A DNA stretch of 46,718 nt from Alkalibacterium sp. 20 (GCF_001885615.1 NZ_LSRN01000021.1:1-46718), one strand, 5' to 3'; shown: positions 35,586-43,400, numbered from the stretch's first letter. The notes: generated from the letters alone by a model not told the origin. Made by a program: numbers and translations.

Positions 35586-36446
35586 ATGAATCAGACTTTT
35601 CAAAATAAAAACACACAGATGCGCATCCGTGCTTTACATGCCACATTAAGTGATAAAGAACGACTCCTGGCCGATTTCATTCTAGACCATCCGGAGAAAA
35701 TCATTCATGGCACGATCAACGAAGTCGCTGAAGAATTGAACTTGGCAGATTCAACCGTCTTTCGTTTTTGTAAAAAGCTTGGCTATAAAGGCTTCCAGGA
35801 TCTTAAAATTTCACTGGCAACGGAATCGACTTATGTAATGAAAGATATCCACGAAAAGGTATCAAAAAGCGATGATGAAAAGACCATATTAGAAAAAGTT
35901 TTTCATTCGAACATCAAGACTCTTCAGGATACTCTGGAAGTCATCGATGATAAAGATTTCGCCGGTGCCGTCGATATCATTCTGCATGCAAATAAAATTG
36001 AGTTATACGGTTTCGGCGGCTCCAACATCATTGCCATGGACGGCTACCATAAATTCATTCGAACTGGTCTTACTGTGAGTGCCCAAACGGACTCCCACAT
36101 GCAGCTGATTTCGGCTTCGCAGTTAAAGGAAGGCGATGTCGCCATTCTGATTTCTCATACGGGTCACTCCAAAGATATCCTGGAGATCCTGGAAACAGTC
36201 GATGAGCAAAACGTCTCCACCATTTGCATCACAGGATTTACTCAGTCGCCACTCAGTCAGGGCGCTGATATTTCCTTGTATACGTTGTCGGAAGAAACGG
36301 ACTTCCGTTCCGAGTCATTGGCTTCCCGAATTGCACAACTGAGCATACTGGACGCTCTTTATGTCAACGTCATGATGGCGCTGGAAGACAAAGGTAAGGA
36401 ATCATTGAAGTATGTCCGTAGAGCCATACAAAAAAAGCGACTGTAG
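35586..36446 (+). CDS. RpiR/MurR family regulator of gluconate genes
   Basis: 286 residues. An N-terminal HTH_6 domain (about 1-77: 'SDKERLLADFILDHPEKIIH', 'AEELNLADSTVFRFCKKLGYKGFQDLK') is joined to a SIS sugar-phosphate domain (about 110-260: 'IELYGFGGSNIIAMDGYHKF', 'VAILISHTGHSKDILEI'). Such proteins sense phosphosugars; divergence from gnd suggests 6-phosphogluconate as the effector. GAGGTGA precedes the ATG. The sites at 35456-35527 are candidate operators. Confidence 0.92.
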   Translation: MNQTFQNKNTQMRIRALHATLSDKERLLADFILDHPEKIIHGTINEVAEELNLADSTVFRFCKKLGYKGFQDLKISLATESTYVMKDIHEKVSKSDDEKTILEKVFHSNIKTLQDTLEVIDDKDFAGAVDIILHANKIELYGFGGSNIIAMDGYHKFIRTGLTVSAQTDSHMQLISASQLKEGDVAILISHTGHSKDILEILETVDEQNVSTICITGFTQSPLSQGADISLYTLSEETDFRSESLASRIAQLSILDALYVNVMMALEDKGKESLKYVRRAIQKKRL

Positions 36447-36460
36447 TTTCCTGTGCAGAC

Positions 36461-36499
36461 AAAAAGGATCGAATCCGCCAATATTCGATCCTTTTTTTT
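36461..36499. terminator. Bidirectional terminator between rpiR-type gene and cinA
   Basis: AAAAGGATCGAAT-ccgccaat-ATTCGATCCTTTT has A and T runs on its outer sides and serves both converging genes. Confidence 0.9.
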
Positions 36500-36528
36500 G
36501 TGAATTTTTAAAGGAAAGATTTTTATCT

Positions 36529-37773
36529 TTATTCCACTGCCTCTTTCAGAAATGCCAGTGCTTCGTTTTTTAGAATGCCGCGCAAAACCTGTTCCGGCAG
36601 CGTCTGGAACGGAATCTTTTTCATTAGTGTAGCTTCGTCTTTTCTGGCGATGGCCACGAAGCCCGTTCCTGACAGGCGCTGGCCGGATGGATCCAATTCG
36701 GTGCTGGCACTGACGCCCAGTCCGACATCCGTCTGAAATTTTTCGGCACATTGTTCAGCTAATTGCATTACTACCTTTTCTTCGGATTGGCTTCCCAGAT
36801 CGGTCAGGTCGAATTGTTTTTCACTGGTCTTGTGATCACGCGAAACGATTCCGCCTTCAAACACGGCTGAAACGCCGGCTATCCCGGTCAAGGCATCCAT
36901 CAGCAGGCCACCTGTAAATCCTTCTACCACACTTAAGCTTAACTTTTTCTGCTGTAACAATTCGATCACACGGGATTCAATGGTCTGATCTTCGCCGTAC
37001 CCGATGAAATACGATGTAAGCTTAGCGAGAATTTCATCAGCCACTTGCTGGTTCATCTGCTGTGCGGTCTGCGGGTCAGCTGCATTGGCAGTCAATCGGA
37101 TCATGACATGGCGCGGTTTGGCATACATGGCGATCGTTGGATTGGTCTGACTTAGGATCCGCTCATCCAAGATGGAGGCCACTTTTGATTCTCCGATGGC
37201 ATAGAAATTCAGGTACATGGAATCAATTACGCCATCCTGCTGAACTTTTTCCAGCAAGTACGGCTTCACTCCATTTTTCAGCATATATTCCATTTCATAT
37301 GGCACACCCGGGAGAAGAATGAAATACTGTGGTGTCGTTCCTTCTCTTTCCAACTCGAACGTGGCCCCACAAGCCAGACCCACGTCATTAAGCAGCGTGG
37401 TTCCATGTTTGAAAGTCAACGATTCGCTGTAAGCCTTTTTTGTAGGCTGCTCGCCACGTTTTTTGAATTCTGTCAAGATTCTTTCGAGCTGTGTCTCATC
37501 TTCGACCAATTCATCACCCACAAACTCCGCCACGACCTCTTTAGTGATATCGTCCTGGGTGGGACCAAGCCCGCCTGACAAGATGATGATGTCCGAACGT
37601 TTTGACGCCAGCTCCAAAGCATCTCGTATGCGTTCGGGATTATCTCCGACTGTTTGCAGGTGATACGTCCCGATGCCGATACTTAAAAGTTCTTGAGCAA
37701 TTTTGCTGGAATTGGTATCCACAACGAACCCCATCAGTAATTCGGTTCCGACTGAAATGATTTCTGTTTTCAT
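36529..37773 (-). CDS. cinA: CinA-like protein with degenerate amidohydrolase domain
   Basis: 414 residues, the normal CinA length. The N-terminal COG1058/MoCF domain (1-170) has 'EIISVGTELLMGFVVDTNS', 'ILSGGLGPTQDDITKEV' and 'LLPGVPYEMEYML', and would hydrolyse ADP-ribose. The C-terminal CinA domain (about 262-410), which in other species deamidates nicotinamide mononucleotide, usually has AESCTGG. Here it reads VEGFTGG, with Gly285 in the place of the catalytic Ser, and the following VxYSN-x-K stretch reads 'IVSRDHKTSEK'. The amidase may therefore be inactive. GAGGAG precedes the ATG. Confidence 0.9.
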   Translation of the reverse strand: MKTEIISVGTELLMGFVVDTNSSKIAQELLSIGIGTYHLQTVGDNPERIRDALELASKRSDIIILSGGLGPTQDDITKEVVAEFVGDELVEDETQLERILTEFKKRGEQPTKKAYSESLTFKHGTTLLNDVGLACGATFELEREGTTPQYFILLPGVPYEMEYMLKNGVKPYLLEKVQQDGVIDSMYLNFYAIGESKVASILDERILSQTNPTIAMYAKPRHVMIRLTANAADPQTAQQMNQQVADEILAKLTSYFIGYGEDQTIESRVIELLQQKKLSLSVVEGFTGGLLMDALTGIAGVSAVFEGGIVSRDHKTSEKQFDLTDLGSQSEEKVVMQLAEQCAEKFQTDVGLGVSASTELDPSGQRLSGTGFVAIARKDEATLMKKIPFQTLPEQVLRGILKNEALAFLKEAVE

Positions 37774-37942
37774 AAGTAAACTCCTCTGCAGTATGTTTCT
37801 TCATAAACTTATTGTATCAAAATTTATTGTTTAAAGCATAGACTGTTGCAACTTGTTTCTTCAGTTTAGACGTGTGACTTATTTGTGCAAGTGTGCCCGG
37901 GAAAGCTTTGTTGTGGGTTGTCTTTAGGCGAACATGCTAATG

Positions 37943-37975
37943 AAAAAGAAGCACGACAATGCGTACTTCTCTCTT
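37943..37975 (-). terminator. Terminator of map
   Basis: GAAGCACG-acaatg-CGTACTTC with one mismatch; on the minus strand it ends in five T. It lies 22 bases past the map stop. Confidence 0.65.
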
Positions 37976-37996
37976 TTAGTATCCAGTTTGGTGAGG

Positions 37997-38752
37997 CTAT
38001 TCGCCTGTTTGTTTCGTTAAGATTCTCGGACCATCTTTCGTGATCGCAATGGTGTGTTCATACTGGCAGCTGAGTCCGCCGTCTTTCGTGCGCGCTGTCC
38101 AACCGTTGCTATCCATTTTCGAGCGCCATGTCCCGGTGTTTACCATCGGTTCGATCGTGATGACCAGGCCTTCTTTCAAACGAGAGCCTTTGCCCGCTTC
38201 ACCGTAATGTGGCACACTTGGTGCTTCGTGCAACGTGGGGCCGATGCCGTGTCCGATAAATTCGCGGACAATCGAGAACCCTTCCGCTTCAACGTGGGTT
38301 TGAATGGCATGACCGATGTCACCCATACGGTTACCCAGTTTGGCCGCTTCGATTCCTTTGTACAATGCTTCTCTCGTGACGTCCATCAGTTTTTTCAGTT
38401 CCGGCGTGGGTTCACCGACACTGTAGCTCCAGCATGAGTCTGCCAAGGCGCCGTTCAAGTTGACAACCATATCCACTTTGATCAAGTCCCCTTGCTGCAA
38501 GACAACTTTACGCGGAAAGCCGTGACAGATCTCGTCGTTCACGCTGACACAGGTTGAGTATTCATAGCCTTCAAACCCTTTTTGTTCAGGGGTCGCGCCG
38601 TATTTCTCCATTAATTCCTCAACGTATTTTTCGATATCCCAACCCGTTATACCTGGTTTAATAAAATCGCGTAAATGTTCATGAATTTTAGCTAGCACTT
38701 CGCCGGCTTTATCCATCGCTTCTATTTCGCGAGGTGATTTCAAAGTAATCAC
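37997..38752 (-). CDS. map: Methionine aminopeptidase, type I
   Basis: 251 residues with a GTG start; GAGGAG lies eight bases before it. The pita-bread fold segments are present: 'EKYVEELMEKYGATPEQKGFEGYEYSTCVSVNDEICHG', the metal ligands in 'GDLIKVDMVVNLNGALADSCWS' (two Asp), 'REFIGHGIGPTLHEAPSVPHYG' (His), 'VITIEPMVNTG' (Glu) and 'SCQYEHTIAIT' (Glu). It removes the initiator methionine from nascent proteins. It appears to be transcribed alone; the upstream gap of 701 bases holds repeat modules. Confidence 0.96.
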   Translation of the reverse strand: MITLKSPREIEAMDKAGEVLAKIHEHLRDFIKPGITGWDIEKYVEELMEKYGATPEQKGFEGYEYSTCVSVNDEICHGFPRKVVLQQGDLIKVDMVVNLNGALADSCWSYSVGEPTPELKKLMDVTREALYKGIEAAKLGNRMGDIGHAIQTHVEAEGFSIVREFIGHGIGPTLHEAPSVPHYGEAGKGSRLKEGLVITIEPMVNTGTWRSKMDSNGWTARTKDGGLSCQYEHTIAITKDGPRILTKQTGE

Positions 38753-38850
38753 AAAACATTCTCCTCTTCTTTAAATTATTCTTTACCAGTATAGCGAAAA
38801 AACGGCGTTTAAAAAACCTTTTTCTTGAAAAGAGCTTTATTCGGACGGAG

Positions 38851-38873
38851 CATACTCGCTGCCGGCGAGTATG
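38851..38873. repeat. CATACTCGC palindrome, copy 3
   Basis: CATACTCGC-tgccg-GCGAGTATG lies about 100 bases upstream of the map start codon. This copy stands apart from any module. Confidence 0.85.
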
Positions 38874-38899
38874 AACAGCATTGGAAGGGTCGCGTTCGG

Positions 38900-38995
38900 G
38901 AAATTTGTGTGTTGCTTGAGTGAGTTGTGCATGAGTTGTGTGTGCTTTTTGAGTTTGTGCGTGATTGCTTAGTGATTAGCGCGTGATTTGTTCAA
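38900..38995. other. G/T-skewed non-coding segment
   Basis: About 95 bases of the plus strand consist mostly of G and T, with repeated GTGTG, GAGTT and GTGATT words. No open frame and no palindrome is seen. It has no counterpart beside the second module at 40.5 kb. Confidence 0.5.
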
Positions 38996-39295
38996 GTTCG
39001 GTAAGTAGGATGAGTAGTGTCTGTTCTAATTACCGAATACCGGCTGGTTCGGTAGTTAGGAGAAGGTTCTCTTTTTCAAAGTGTCGAAGTTGGTGACTGT
39101 TCGGCACTTTGAAATCGATTAAGTACTGCTAATTACCGAATGGAGGCCCATTCGGTAATTAGCAGCGGTCAACCTTTCTCAAAGTGTCGAAAATGTGCCA
39201 AGTTCGGTAATTAGCTGAAAAGGTTTTGCCCCAATCTACCGAATAGGATGGTATTCGGTAGATTGGAGCCACTCTTGAATTCCTACTTACCGAAC
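38996..39295. repeat. Palindromic module type II, copy A, with 15-bp terminal inverted repeats
   Basis: The ends are GTTCGGTAAGTAGGA (38996-39010) and its exact complement (39281-39295). Inside lie CTAATTACCGAA...TTCGGTAGTTAG (39026-39059), CAAAGTGTCGAA...TTCGGCACTTTG (39077-39111), a perfect 17-bp pair with CTGCTAATTACCGAATG (39126-39165), an unpaired mixed unit near 39180-39214, and a perfect 15-bp pair with CCAATCTACCGAATA (39231-39266). No open frame is present. Confidence 0.85.
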
Positions 39296-39323
39296 CACCC
39301 GCAAAACCGCTCTTTATAATGTC

Positions 39324-39347
39324 CATACTCGCCTAACAGCGAGTATG
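39324..39347. repeat. CATACTCGC palindrome, copy 4
   Basis: CATACTCGC-ctaaca-GCGAGTATG, 28 bases beyond the type II module A. It is followed by GAAACTGAC-gccg-GTCAGTTTC (39372-39393). Confidence 0.85.
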
Positions 39348-39414
39348 CACCACTAAACTTCAATGACTGTAGAAACTGACGCCGGTCAGTTTCTTCTTTC
39401 TAAATCTCATAAAG

Positions 39415-39442
39415 AAGCCTTCGACTCAAGAGTCGAAGGCTT
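39415..39442 (-). terminator. Hairpin terminator of the NERD gene
   Basis: AAGCCTTCGACT-caag-AGTCGAAGGCTT has perfect 12-bp arms, 11 bases past the stop. A near copy, with different loop and inner pairs, stands after the gene at 40957. Confidence 0.78.
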
Positions 39443-39453
39443 ACATATTTTAT

Positions 39454-40365
39454 TCATTCATAGTAGCTGTTGCTTGTTGTTCCTACCTTTTCATAGTGCT
39501 TTCTACAAACGTTCCTTAGCCGGCGTGGACTGATTTGTTCGCCGCACCAGTCATACAGGCATCGTGCAGTCAGTTTTTCTTTTGGGAAAAGCAGTTTGAA
39601 TTCTTCAATATGCTCCAGTATTGTTTTATCCAGCGCCTGTTTGTTCTGACACAGCAAACAGTAACTTTTTTTCCGAGTCACAGTCACCTGATTCTCACCA
39701 CATGTCTTGCAGTATACAGCCTTCTTTAACTTTTTATACTCAAAGTCCGGTAACTGTTTCTGATAGGGAACTGATTCTCTATTTTCTTTTACCAACTTTT
39801 GAGCCAGATACCGCTGTTCTTTAGATAGTGAAGTTAGTCGGTGATTGATAGCGTTAAAATGTTTCTCGATCTGATTCGGATAAACAAAGGAATCGGAAGA
39901 CTTTGCCTGATACAGATGAAAGGTTGGATGCACAAATATCACTAAGGCTTCAACGCTCAACCCGTAACCTAAATCTTTGATTAACTGCTTCATCAACGTT
40001 TTTGCACGACTCACTTGATTCAGCGGACTATTGATCTCCTGTCCAGTGAGTGTCGTCAATTGACCGGCATTCATTTGATAATTCCCTTTATAGTTTTTGA
40101 TTTCGTAGATATATAACGTATCCGACATAATGAGGATACTGTCCACTTGGAACGTACTTGATCGACTCGTCAGCAGCAAATCATTTAAAACGATCACTTC
40201 TTTATTCAGATACTTTTTGACATACGTGTCAAAAAGTTCCTCTCCTTCAAACCCCTTCTCAAGATTGAGCAGATAATTCCGATCAGTGTCCTGCAGTTCC
40301 ATTCGTTTATCCAGTGCCAGAAGTCCTAAATGAAGTTTAGACTTCTCTCTGTGTTTGAGTATCAA
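39454..40365 (-). CDS. NERD-domain protein with C-terminal zinc ribbon
   Basis: 303 residues from a TTG start with AGGGGTGA before it. The N-terminal half (about 35-160) is a nuclease-related domain (PF08378): 'GFEGEELFDTYVKKYL', then 'FQVDSILIMSDTLYIYEIKNYKG' with Asp75, Glu88 and Lys90 as PD-(D/E)xK-like residues. C219, C222, C236 and C239 (CxxC...CxxC) form a zinc ribbon, followed by a basic helical tail (about 265-295). It may bind or cut nucleic acid; no substrate is known. It stands alone between two palindrome-rich modules, which suggests but does not prove a link. Confidence 0.82.
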   Translation of the reverse strand: MILKHREKSKLHLGLLALDKRMELQDTDRNYLLNLEKGFEGEELFDTYVKKYLNKEVIVLNDLLLTSRSSTFQVDSILIMSDTLYIYEIKNYKGNYQMNAGQLTTLTGQEINSPLNQVSRAKTLMKQLIKDLGYGLSVEALVIFVHPTFHLYQAKSSDSFVYPNQIEKHFNAINHRLTSLSKEQRYLAQKLVKENRESVPYQKQLPDFEYKKLKKAVYCKTCGENQVTVTRKKSYCLLCQNKQALDKTILEHIEEFKLLFPKEKLTARCLYDWCGEQISPRRLRNVCRKHYEKVGTTSNSYYE

Positions 40366-40492
40366 TTTGCACTCACCCCTTCACCTTTAATATTGTCCAA
40401 CTGATAATTTTTTCATCAAAATTGTTGAGTTTTTTGAGATATTCTTTTGAATAAGGTCTAAAGTCGTCAAATCAGCTTCAATTTTATCCGGG

Positions 40493-40532
40493 TTCGACAC
40501 TTTGGTGGTTATTTCACTTTTCTAAGTGTTGA
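40493..40532. repeat. Inverted repeat left of type II module B
   Basis: TTCGACACTTTG pairs with AAGTGTTGAA, with one wobble. The arm is the complement of CAAAGTGTCGAA, used inside both type II modules. The preceding 100 bases (40366-40490) form the NERD gene leader, with nothing else recognised. Confidence 0.55.
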
Positions 40533-40541
40533 ATAGTGACA

Positions 40542-40792
40542 GGTTCGGTAAGTAGCAAGCGTTGCTTCTCCCCAATGTGCCGAAGTTCGGGCAGGTTCGG
40601 TTGTTAGAAAATTTAAACGCGCCGCTAATTACTGAATGAGCCTCCGTTCAGTAATTAGCGGCGCGAAAGTTTTTTCAAAGTGTCGAAGGCATGCCAACTT
40701 CGGTAATTAGCTGAACAGCGGCAGCGGCAACTTACCGAATAGGGTGATATTCGGTAGATTGGGGCCAAACTTGAATCCCTACTTACCGAACC
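40542..40792. repeat. Palindromic module type II, copy B, with 14-bp terminal inverted repeats
   Basis: The ends are GGTTCGGTAAGTAG (40542-40555) and its exact complement (40779-40792). The central hairpin has perfect 19-bp arms, CGCGCCGCTAATTACTGAA and complement (40618-40665). A TACCGAATA...TATTCGGTA pair lies at 40733-40756. The right third matches copy A nearly base for base. Confidence 0.85.
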
Positions 40793-40820
40793 GACCGCAA
40801 AATTTGCTTTTCATGATATC

Positions 40821-40844
40821 CATACTCGCTCAACAGCGAGTATA
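40821..40844. repeat. CATACTCGC palindrome, copy 5
   Basis: CATACTCGCT-caac-AGCGAGTATA, nine paired bases plus one end mismatch. It is followed by GAAACTGACC...GGTCAGTTTC (40871-40896), in the same order as at 39324. Confidence 0.82.
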
Positions 40845-40919
40845 TCCCCTTTAACCTTTCAAAGGTTGTGGAAACTGACCCGTGGCGGTCAGTTTCGTCT
40901 TTCCAAAGACAAAAAAGAG

Positions 40920-40943
40920 GCCTTCGACCCGAGAGTCGAAGGC
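40920..40943 (-). terminator. Hairpin terminator after the 40957 gene
   Basis: GCCTTCGAC...GTCGAAGGC stem followed on the minus strand by a short T run (CTTTTTTG). It is the paralogue of the stem at 39415. Confidence 0.75.
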
Positions 40944-40956
40944 TTTCCATATTGTA

Positions 40957-41574
40957 TTAGTCTTGATCGATGAATTCTATCTCGTAGCCTTGGGTCTCAA
41001 AGAAGTCCTTGACCGTTTCGCGGCGACGGGTGTTTTCAGGAATCATCACGATCATGTCTTCGGTCGTTTCATAACCATCAAACACCGGTAACCGTCTTGA
41101 ATCTATGCCGATTGGATCGTCATGGACGTCAGGTTGGTAATAGTCCTCTTCCTCCAAACCCGTTAAGCGGAATTCCAGCATGGCTTCAAGTTCTGAATAT
41201 TTTTCATAAGCTTCTTTGTCCATCAGGATCACGTCGTACTCTGCTGCAGCGAGTCGGGCCATAAAGCCTTCCACCATGCGTCCCTGTGGTGTGAAGGATA
41301 CGTAGGCTGACTCTTTCTCGCTTTCCGGTTCCAGCAAATCGTTCAAATCGCTGATCAACGGTTCTTCTTCTAGAAAACTGACTTCTGCTGCAAAAACTGT
41401 TACGTGAAAGGTTGTCTCGGTGCGGTTGAATGCATCGATCGTGATAAAAGCCACAAGAGACACCACTAACACAGCGATCACCACGTGCCAGTGGTAGTAT
41501 CCCCACAGGTAGTCAATTTTTTCTTTGGTGGTATCTTCTGAATTCAGTATTTCTCTTATTTTTGTTTTCGCCAT
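40957..41574 (-). CDS. Membrane-anchored protein of unknown function, paralogue 1
   Basis: 205 residues: a charged N-terminus (REILNSEDTTKEKIDYLWGYY), one membrane helix (about 30-50) and an extracellular domain of about 150 residues rich in Asp and Glu. The pattern 'AAEYDVILMDKEAYEKYSELE' followed by 'PIGIDSRRLPVFDGYET' and 'MIVMIPENTRRRETVKDFFETQG' recalls half of a solute-binding-protein fold, but I do not recognise a named family. It is a tandem copy of the gene at 41627; both the coding region and the leader (AGAGGACGGTCTTTTAT) are duplicated. Confidence 0.75.
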   Translation of the reverse strand: MAKTKIREILNSEDTTKEKIDYLWGYYHWHVVIAVLVVSLVAFITIDAFNRTETTFHVTVFAAEVSFLEEEPLISDLNDLLEPESEKESAYVSFTPQGRMVEGFMARLAAAEYDVILMDKEAYEKYSELEAMLEFRLTGLEEEDYYQPDVHDDPIGIDSRRLPVFDGYETTEDMIVMIPENTRRRETVKDFFETQGYEIEFIDQD

Positions 41575-41626
41575 AAAAGACCGTCCTCTTTAGTGATTTT
41601 TCTTCTCCATCTTAGCATGAATCAAA

Positions 41627-42244
41627 TTATTGGTTTGTATCGAAGAATTCTATCTCGTAGCCTTGGGTTTCGAAGAAGTCTTCGATGGCATCGCGGCGTT
41701 TGGTGTTTCCGGGAATCATGACAACCAGGTCTTTGGTCGTCTCATAGCCATCAAATACCGCTAACTGACTTGAATCTATGCCGATCGGTTCGTCATAGTT
41801 ATCCGGCTGGTAATAGTCCTCTTCTGACAAACCGCTTAAACGGAATGCCATCATGTTATCATTCGCAGCATACTCTTCAAAGTCTCTTTGATTCATCAAG
41901 ATCACATCATACTCTGCCGCGGTGATTTGAGCCACGAAGCGGTCGGCCGTTCGACCGTGAGCCGTAAAGGTAGCATAAGCGGTCTCGTTCCGGCCTTCGG
42001 GTTTTAAAAGTTCATTCAGGTCACTGGTTAAGTCCGGCGCCTCTTGCTGTAAAACTTCTGGCGCCAGTACCGTAACGTGAAAAACAGTGATGGGTCGGTT
42101 CATCCAATCTACAAAAAGATAGCCCACAAAAAATAACGCCACCACGGAAATTATCACGTGCCAGCGGTAGTATCCCCACAGGTATTCAACTTTTTCTTTG
42201 GCCGTATCTTCTGAATCCAGTATTTCCCTTACTTTCGTTTTCAA
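41627..42244 (-). CDS. Membrane-anchored protein of unknown function, paralogue 2
   Basis: 205 residues from a TTG start, where the paralogue has ATG. The layout is the same as the neighbour: 'REILDSEDTAKEKVEYLWGYY', one helix, and an acidic outer domain ending in 'DFFETQGYEIEFFD'. Most positions in the C-terminal 80 residues are identical to the other copy by eye, and the region around 70-110 is more divergent. It lies 52 bases upstream of the other copy in one transcript. Function is unknown. The gap to the lipid kinase gene (42245-42491) shows nothing clear. Confidence 0.75.
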   Translation of the reverse strand: MKTKVREILDSEDTAKEKVEYLWGYYRWHVIISVVALFFVGYLFVDWMNRPITVFHVTVLAPEVLQQEAPDLTSDLNELLKPEGRNETAYATFTAHGRTADRFVAQITAAEYDVILMNQRDFEEYAANDNMMAFRLSGLSEEDYYQPDNYDEPIGIDSSQLAVFDGYETTKDLVVMIPGNTKRRDAIEDFFETQGYEIEFFDTNQ

Positions 42245-42491
42245 TATAAAAGACCGTCCTCTTGAATGAATTTTACTTTTCTCTTTATTAAAAATTGTCG
42301 TGTTCGGTAAAGCTTCATCTTATCCGTTTTCCTTCCCCATTTTAGCATAGGGGGCAATTGTATTCAATCAAGGAAAAAAAGGGTTGATTATCTGGTGAAC
42401 AGTGAATTTTAATAAGAGGACGGTCCATCTGGTAAATGTGCAAGCTCGAAAGCGATTGCTTGCCTTAGTTCTTGCCTGTAGTATACGCTAT

Positions 42492-43400
42492 TTATTCGTC
42501 CATGTCAGGTATAAAGACTTCTATATGCTGTTTTATTACATTTAATTTGATCGGCAGTGAATCCCCTTCATCACCGTCGATATTCGTGATGACTGAGTCA
42601 TTTTTTTGTTCATCAGTGAGAGAGATATTTGCTTCTTCGAACTTGCGGTAAAATACATTTTCGTCCTCGGTCAGTTTTCCGGAAAAGACTTTCGGTACCA
42701 GATCAAGCTTGTCGGCAATATTGCCGCCTTCTAACGCTACCAGGTGCAAGTAGCCGTCGTCCACGCGTGCGTCTGGGATCATCGTTTGGATCCCTACCAC
42801 GGAATTTGTTAAGGCAATAAGCACCAGGAAGGAATCCACTTCTGTGGTTTCACCGTTGATATCGAATTGGAACGAATACACTTCTTTTTCAGAAATGGCT
42901 TTCACACCTTCCAAAAAATACGCAAGTGGACCTAACTTGGTCTTCTTCTCGATCGGTACACTATGAACGGCTTCAGGAATGGATCCGATAGCGACGATAT
43001 CGATAAAATACGTGTCATTCAATTTTCCGATATCGATTGCTTTTTTCTTGCGGTTCGTTAAGGCTTTGATTGCTTTGTCCGGGTTCATCGGGATCTCCAG
43101 AACACGGCCCAAGTCATTGACGGTACCTAGCGGGATGAAACCAAAGGCTGGTCGGTTTTCTTCAGGCGCAATACCGTTCACGCATTCGTTCACTGTCCCG
43201 TCACCACCTAAGGCATAAATCGCGTCCACATGAGCGCGCGCGGCTTCACGGGCAAACACCATGGCGTCTCCGGCTTTTTCTGTCCATTTCAGTTCCACTT
43301 CATCGTATAATTTTTCAAGTTCGGCTTTAGCTTGAGGACCGTATTCCTCGCCTTCTTCACGGCCACTGGTTGGGTTAACGATTACAACTGCTTTAGTCAT
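42492..43400 (-). CDS. Diacylglycerol/lipid kinase, DgkB/YegS family
   Basis: 302 residues. 'VVIVNPTSGREEG' at the N-terminus and the nucleotide motif GGDGT (65-69) in 'YALGGDGTVNECVNGI', then 'FGFIPLGTVNDLGRVLEIP', are those of the DAGK catalytic family (PF00781). The C-terminal beta-sandwich includes 'DARVDDGYLHLVAL'. It would phosphorylate diacylglycerol to phosphatidic acid, recycling the product of lipoteichoic acid synthesis at the membrane. AAGGAG precedes the ATG. It seems to be transcribed by itself. Confidence 0.9.
   Translation of the reverse strand: MTKAVVIVNPTSGREEGEEYGPQAKAELEKLYDEVELKWTEKAGDAMVFAREAARAHVDAIYALGGDGTVNECVNGIAPEENRPAFGFIPLGTVNDLGRVLEIPMNPDKAIKALTNRKKKAIDIGKLNDTYFIDIVAIGSIPEAVHSVPIEKKTKLGPLAYFLEGVKAISEKEVYSFQFDINGETTEVDSFLVLIALTNSVVGIQTMIPDARVDDGYLHLVALEGGNIADKLDLVPKVFSGKLTEDENVFYRKFEEANISLTDEQKNDSVITNIDGDEGDSLPIKLNVIKQHIEVFIPDMDE

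Noticed and set aside
39000-39300. Regularly recurring short repeats resembling a CRISPR array
   Set aside because: Repeat units are inverted pairs with unequal spacing and differing arms; no constant repeat with unique spacers and no cas gene is present.
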